In this document: positions 40,976 to 44,455 of the stretch, piece by piece | Position numbering within the stretch: the stretch's first letter is position 1 | How the letters are laid out: each line of letters begins with the position of its first letter | Source: RGIG5612 sp045599965 | Lineage (GTDB): Bacteria > Bacillota > Clostridia > Lachnospirales > Lachnospiraceae | DNA: 44,455 bases | Direction: 5' to 3' | Assembly: GCA_045599965.1 (NCBI GenBank) | Contig: JAZRXA010000027.1 | Location: 1 to 44,455 of the forward strand | Position numbers and translations under genes: made by a program | The notes under the pieces: generated by a model | Database searches by the model: none | Seen by the model: only the letters and a program-made list of their open reading frames with translations | Told to the model about the DNA's origin: nothing

Positions 40976-42166
40976 ATGGCAAAAGCTAAATTTGAAAGAA
41001 ACAAAGCCCATTGTAACATTGGTACCATCGGTCACGTTGATCATGGTAAAACAACTTTAACAGCTGCAATCACAAAGACTCTTAACGAGAGACTCGGAAC
41101 TGGCGAAACAGTAGCTTTCGACGCTATTGATAAAGCTCCAGAAGAGAAGGCTCGTGGAATCACGATTTCAACTGCACACGTTGAGTATGAAACAGAAAAT
41201 CGTCACTATGCACACGTTGACTGCCCAGGCCACGCTGACTATGTAAAGAACATGATCACTGGTGCTGCTCAGATGGACGGAACAATCTTAGTTGTTGCTG
41301 CTACTGACGGTGTTATGGCACAAACAAAAGAGCACGTACTTCTTTCACGTCAGGTAGGTGTTCCATATATCGTAGTATTCTTAAACAAATGTGATATGGT
41401 TGATGATGAGGAATTATTAGAGCTCGTTGAAATGGACGTTAGAGAACTTCTTAACGAGTATGAATTCCCTGGAGATGATATTCCAATTATTAGAGGTTCA
41501 GCTCTTAAAGCTCTTGAAGGCGATCCAGCATGGCAAGACAAAGTTATGGAACTTATGGCTGCAGTTGATAGCTATATTCCTGACCCAGTTCGTGATACAG
41601 ATAAGCCTTTCTTAATGCCAGTTGAAGACGTATTCACAATCACAGGTCGTGGTACAGTTGCAACAGGTAGAGTAGAGCGTGGTATCCTTCACGTACAGGA
41701 AGAAGTTGAAATCATGGGTATCCATGAGGACATCAGAAAGACCGTTGTTACAGGTATTGAAATGTTCCGTAAACTTCTTGATGAAGGCCGTGCAGGCGAT
41801 AACATTGGTGTTCTTCTTCGTGGTGTTAACCGTGATGAAATCGAACGTGGACAGGTTATCGTTAAACCAGGTACAGTATCTTGCCATACAAAATTCACTG
41901 GCCAGGTTTACGTATTAACAAAAGATGAAGGTGGACGTCATACTCCTTTCTTCAACAACTATAGACCACAGTTCTACTTCAGAACAACTGACGTTACCGG
42001 TGTTTGCAACCTTCCAGCAGGTGTTGAAATGTGCATGCCTGGTGATAACGTAGAAATCACAGTTGAACTGATTCACCCAATCGCTATGGAGCAGGGACTT
42101 GGATTCGCTATTCGTGAAGGCGGACGTACAGTAGGTTCTGGTAAAGTTGCTACAATTATTGAGTAA
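40976..42166 (+). CDS. tuf: Elongation factor Tu
   Basis: 396-residue GTPase that brings aminoacyl-tRNA to the ribosome. ATG 40976 follows AAGGAGG by 9 bases; a longer frame from 40916 includes only leader sequence. GHVDHGKTTL (G1), DCPGHADY (G3) and NKCD (G4) are present, along with the C-terminal RTTDVTG and EQGLGFAIREGGRTVG. The DNA has a more codon-biased, higher GC composition, as expected for a highly expressed gene. Confidence 0.97.
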   Translation: MAKAKFERNKAHCNIGTIGHVDHGKTTLTAAITKTLNERLGTGETVAFDAIDKAPEEKARGITISTAHVEYETENRHYAHVDCPGHADYVKNMITGAAQMDGTILVVAATDGVMAQTKEHVLLSRQVGVPYIVVFLNKCDMVDDEELLELVEMDVRELLNEYEFPGDDIPIIRGSALKALEGDPAWQDKVMELMAAVDSYIPDPVRDTDKPFLMPVEDVFTITGRGTVATGRVERGILHVQEEVEIMGIHEDIRKTVVTGIEMFRKLLDEGRAGDNIGVLLRGVNRDEIERGQVIVKPGTVSCHTKFTGQVYVLTKDEGGRHTPFFNNYRPQFYFRTTDVTGVCNLPAGVEMCMPGDNVEITVELIHPIAMEQGLGFAIREGGRTVGSGKVATIIE

Positions 42167-42204
42167 TTTGAGCGTAATAAGCAAGATTGCAAAAAAATAA
42201 AATT

Positions 42205-42240
42205 AAGCGGGCTGATGTTTACATCAAAGCCCGCTTTAAT
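42205..42240 (+). terminator. Terminator after tuf
   Basis: AAGCGGGCTGATG (42205-42217), loop, then CATCA and GCCCGCTT (to 42236), followed by T-rich DNA to 42252. Confidence 0.9.
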
Positions 42241-42252
42241 TTTTATTTTTTT

Positions 42253-42363
42253 ATAAGGTTCAAACGGACATGAGCACGCAGCTATGCTGCGAATGAGATG
42301 ACCGCTCGGATCGAGAAAGCGGAGTGCGAATAACCGTTTGAACCTTATGCTTGCGAAGCAAGC
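42253..42363. repeat. Nested inverted-repeat element (cloverleaf-like)
   Basis: Outer arms ATAAGGTTCAAACGG (42253-42267) and CCGTTTGAACCTTAT (42334-42348) are perfect 15-base complements. They enclose two further hairpins: CGCAGC/GCTGCG (about 42277-42291) and CCGCT/AGCGG (about 42302-42321), giving a three-way junction if single-stranded. A third hairpin GCTTGC/GCAAGC (42349-42363) follows at once. GC content is well above the surroundings. No ORF. Could be a structured RNA, a miniature mobile element or a REP-like repeat. Confidence 0.55.
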
Positions 42364-42490
42364 GCAAGCTAATAAAATCAAGGCTTCCCAAATTGTTTAT
42401 CTGAAGTTTAGGATAGATATATACAATTAGATATTGATAAAATTATGGAAACTTTAGATATGCACGCTCTAACGGCTCAGTCTTGTGGCG
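42364..42490. other. AT-rich gap
   Basis: No gene or clear signal. A 40-codon open stretch from 42445 has no ribosome site and runs into the repeat array. Confidence 0.4.
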
Positions 42491-42699
42491 AAAAAGTTGA
42501 GATATGTACAGGCCATCCTAAACCATACGTCAAAAAAGTTGAGATATGTACAGGTAATCAGACCTAGTATAAGAATTTTGGACTGTTTACCCGTACATAT
42601 CTCGACTATTTATGCAAGAGCTGAGAATCTACCCGTACATATCTCGACTATTTATGCACGAGCCGAGAATCTACCCGTACATATCTCAACTTTTTATGC
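42491..42699. repeat. Five-copy repeat array with 42-bp period in two orientations
   Basis: Copies 1 and 2 (42491-42512, 42533-42554) are identical, AAAAAGTTGAGATATGTACA plus GG, and start exactly 42 bp apart. Copies 3, 4, 5 (from 42590, 42632, 42674) are the reverse orientation, CCCGTACATATCTCGACTAT plus TTATGC, again exactly 42 bp apart. Copies 3 and 4 are identical over 26 bases and share most of the 16-base spacer; copy 5 differs at two bases. The 36-base gap between copies 2 and 3 marks the flip. Too regular for chance; not a CRISPR because the spacers are 16-20 bases and partly alike. Confidence 0.75.
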
Positions 42700-42935
42700 A
42701 ACAACCAATATTCTTCCCGCAGTTATCTGTTTTTTTGTGTTTTTTTGATATTCATTTTCAGAAAGCGTCAAATGAGAAGGAAACACTTTTACGAATCCTA
42801 ACTCATTAAGGTACTATCATCTTCCACAACTTTCAATTTCTAAAGCAAAATCAAACGAACAGGGCAGGATCGTTTGCAATAATTTTCTGCATCATTTATA
42901 ATATTTTTAGAAATATTAAGTGAAAAGGAGAATTT
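42700..42935. other. Gap before the first lipoprotein gene
   Basis: AT-rich with no gene. The lipoprotein gene's AAAGGAG ribosome site is at its end. No convincing promoter boxes were found. Confidence 0.35.
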
Positions 42936-43328
42936 ATGAAGCGTAGACAACTTATATTATTGCCAATTATTATTCTGATGTCGTTCCTGGTTCTTTGTGC
43001 TTGCGGTGAAAAAGGTTGGTCCTCATACAAGCTAAGCTCATTGCTCCCAGAACCGAAAGATAAAAAGATTGAAGTCATCACGGATTCAAAGCTGCTCTTC
43101 CAGGCCGAAATATCGGAGTATTCGATGGATGAATATGATGAATATGTAGCGGCATGCAAAGAAAAAGGCTTTTTGAACAAAATAACAGAAGAGAATATCG
43201 CTGGTTACATTTTGGGCGAAGATCCGGTTACAAATATGTTCCGTGCTTCAAACGATGACAGATATCTTTTGGAATTGAAATATAAAGATCCATTAAATCA
43301 GATGGAAATCATACTATCAATAGAATGA
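42936..43328 (+). CDS. Small lipoprotein, possibly DUF6591-like
   Basis: 130-residue exported lipoprotein: MKRRQ start, hydrophobic segment, lipobox LCAC (C23). The mature part contains SLLPEPKDKKIEVITD and a segment ISEYSMDEYDEYVAACKEKG, which together remind me of DUF6591-type lipoproteins of clostridia; no enzymatic motif. ATG 42936 follows AAAAGGAG by 6 bases. Codon use is richer in CTC, CTG, GCC and CCG than in the AT-rich housekeeping genes to the left, suggesting different origin. Terminator follows. Confidence 0.75.
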   Translation: MKRRQLILLPIIILMSFLVLCACGEKGWSSYKLSSLLPEPKDKKIEVITDSKLLFQAEISEYSMDEYDEYVAACKEKGFLNKITEENIAGYILGEDPVTNMFRASNDDRYLLELKYKDPLNQMEIILSIE

Positions 43329-43337
43329 TGGTATTTG

Positions 43338-43366
43338 AAGGGACATGGTTTGGCATGTCCCTTTTA
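43338..43366 (+). terminator. Terminator after the first lipoprotein gene
   Basis: AAGGGACATG (43338-43347), loop GTTTGG, CATGTCCCTT (43354-43363), then TT. Confidence 0.85.
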
Positions 43367-43452
43367 TATATAAGAGACCTTTGCGGCGCAATCGCGAAGG
43401 AATATGCATTATTAAAACAATGATCATAATTCAACGGCAATATTAATACATA

Positions 43453-43531
43453 AACTCTACATGCAAAGAATCTTTGCGTGACTTTTAAGTCATTTTCTAG
43501 GTAAAATATGCGTAGAGAGAACGGTAGAGTT
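43453..43531 (+). promoter_or_regulatory. Multi-hairpin leader before the second lipoprotein gene
   Basis: Outer arms AACTCTAC (43453-43460) and GTAGAGTT (43524-43531) enclose two perfect hairpins, GCAAAGAATCTTTGC (43463-43477) and TGACTTTTAAGTCA (43479-43492). TAAAAT at 43502-43507 could be a -10 box instead, in which case this is DNA-level control. Role unknown. Confidence 0.45.
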
Positions 43532-43564
43532 AATTAATCTGGAAAACAAAGGAGGAAAAGAAAA

Positions 43565-44446
43565 ATAAAAACAACGTTTCATCAATTTTTCAAAAGAATA
43601 ACCGAAAATAGCTTTGCAAAAAAAGGCTGTCCTATTTTGCTCGCTTTGTTGTTGACCGTTTCTCTGGCAGCTTGCGGTTCAACGCCGAAAGAAATAGAAG
43701 TTCCGGAAGAAGTTGCTGAGTTTTTTACAAACTGTAAGGGAGAAGAAAACGCCCAGATTCTTATGGATGCTCTGGTGACAAATCCTGAACAGATGTCTGC
43801 CGGCCCATCTCCTGCCATAATCGAAAAATATGTGGCTTTTGGAAATGGATTCATGATGGTTGTGGACTCCGATTATGGATTCGATGAGAATTCCCTCATA
43901 ACATTTTGCAAGGGCGATTATACGGACGATCCGAAAGCTGCTGTATATAAAACCATGGGTTCTGGTAAAAGCAGTTCTCAAGAAGACCAGCTGGAAGAGG
44001 AAAACAAGATTGTTATCTATTATACTGGGACGGGATTGCTTGAACCCGATGCATACTATTCTCTGGTGTATCAGACAGGGGATGACATTTCCGTTACCAG
44101 CTGGAAGATGGATATCAAAGGCGAATATTATACTGCGGAGCCGGAATTTCCTTCGCATGGTAAAATCTGTGCTTCTCCAATGGGAGTATCGGTTGACATG
44201 TATTTGGTGGGCGATGTGTCTATGGAGTTTCCGAGCATCAATGTGCTGTCAGATAATAAAGAAGTTTTGTGGACCTGCGACCTGACGGACTTCGATTACG
44301 AACAGGGCGAACTTCTGGGGGAACCTTATATACAGATTAAAGCTCTTCCAAACAAAGGCGTGGATGCCAATACGATTGCCGACTTAACTGGAGCATCCGA
44401 AATCACCATTTTTGACCGATCGTTTAAACTAGAGAAAATGCATTAG
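43565..44446 (+). CDS. Lipoprotein of unknown function with apparent ATA start
   Basis: Lipoprotein of about 293 residues. AGGAGG (43550-43555) is ideally placed 9 bases before ATA 43565, and the reading from there (KTTFHQFFKRITENSFAKKG then CPILLALLLTVSLAAC) is a textbook signal peptide with lipobox LAAC (C37). No ATG exists in the frame before the lipobox; TTG 43637 lacks both ribosome site and the basic n-region. So either AUA initiates or the original ATG was lost by one base. The mature part (VPEEVAEFFTNCKGEENAQI; FGNGFMMVVDSDYGFDENSL) is acidic with no domain I know. Codon use is relatively GC-rich, like the preceding lipoprotein. TAG at 44444 is near the window end. Confidence 0.72.
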   Translation: MKTTFHQFFKRITENSFAKKGCPILLALLLTVSLAACGSTPKEIEVPEEVAEFFTNCKGEENAQILMDALVTNPEQMSAGPSPAIIEKYVAFGNGFMMVVDSDYGFDENSLITFCKGDYTDDPKAAVYKTMGSGKSSSQEDQLEEENKIVIYYTGTGLLEPDAYYSLVYQTGDDISVTSWKMDIKGEYYTAEPEFPSHGKICASPMGVSVDMYLVGDVSMEFPSINVLSDNKEVLWTCDLTDFDYEQGELLGEPYIQIKALPNKGVDANTIADLTGASEITIFDRSFKLEKMH

Positions 44447-44455
44447 GAGAAAGAA

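Noticed and set aside
42445..42567. A 40-codon open frame (starts METLDMHALTAQSCGEKVEI)
   Set aside because: No ribosome site and it ends within the repeat array; could be a gene tail remnant, but there is no independent support.
42491..42699. CRISPR array
   Set aside because: Repeats occur in both orientations, spacers are 16-20 bases and partly identical, and no cas gene is in the window.
42485..42748. An 87-codon open frame with 14-residue repeats such as LPVHISTIYARAEN
   Set aside because: The 42-bp repeat period is divisible by three, so any frame without stops looks like a repeat protein. No ribosome site, and the first half changes sequence where the repeat flips.

Overview
The window is chromosomal DNA from a low-GC, strictly anaerobic Firmicute of the class Clostridia; genus is not determinable from the sequence alone. 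The signs are a class III (oxygen-sensitive) ribonucleotide reductase, an [FeFe]-hydrogenase, several radical-SAM enzymes, a K+-dependent type membrane pyrophosphatase, AGGAGG-type ribosome sites, and tightly overlapping ATGA gene junctions. TGA is an ordinary stop codon here.

Layout. 1-2336: end of an M20 metallopeptidase and a YfcC-type carrier interrupted by an in-frame TGA. 2443-7024: a compact run of chorismate mutase, two U32-type genes (possibly one family protein split in two), HemZ-like radical SAM and an NrdG-like activase. 7025-8759: a gene graveyard with a short piece of a second copy of the downstream U32 gene, two decayed genes of unknown family and an isolated promoter-hairpin-terminator unit that looks like a small RNA gene. 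8760-10549: a DUF1016/YhcG nuclease and two small unknown genes. 10608-15157: NrdD with a fused redoxin domain, thioredoxin reductase and an alpha/beta hydrolase, behind a promoter with two NrdR-like boxes. 15198-21423: a thiolase/DUF35 pair divergent from a GltD-like flavoprotein plus [FeFe]-hydrogenase and an SGNH hydrolase. 21524-25760: two unknown membrane proteins, the c-di-AMP cyclase CdaA and its partner CdaR, then GalE.

25905-29412 holds rpmG-secE-nusG-rplK-rplA and rplJ-rplL (with L10 leader), but rpoB does not follow. Then come a lipoprotein amidase, tRNA-Leu(CAG), a MITE-like inverted-repeat element, rpsT with a structured leader, hppA, a TPR protein overlapping recD2, and convergent comF. 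37660-42166 is the str cluster rpsL-rpsG-fusA and tuf, each part with its own promoter.

42237-44446 changes character: about 700 bp without a gene holds a nested inverted-repeat element and a five-copy, 42-bp-period repeat array in two orientations, followed by two lipoprotein genes of higher GC. The second has an excellent ribosome site in front of ATA instead of ATG. This end looks like acquired, variable DNA. Among the less ordinary candidates I would look first at the NrdD-redoxin/TrxB unit, the 42-bp array, the orphan sRNA-like unit, and the GltD-like/hydrogenase pair. All family calls are from reading the sequence; no database search was possible.
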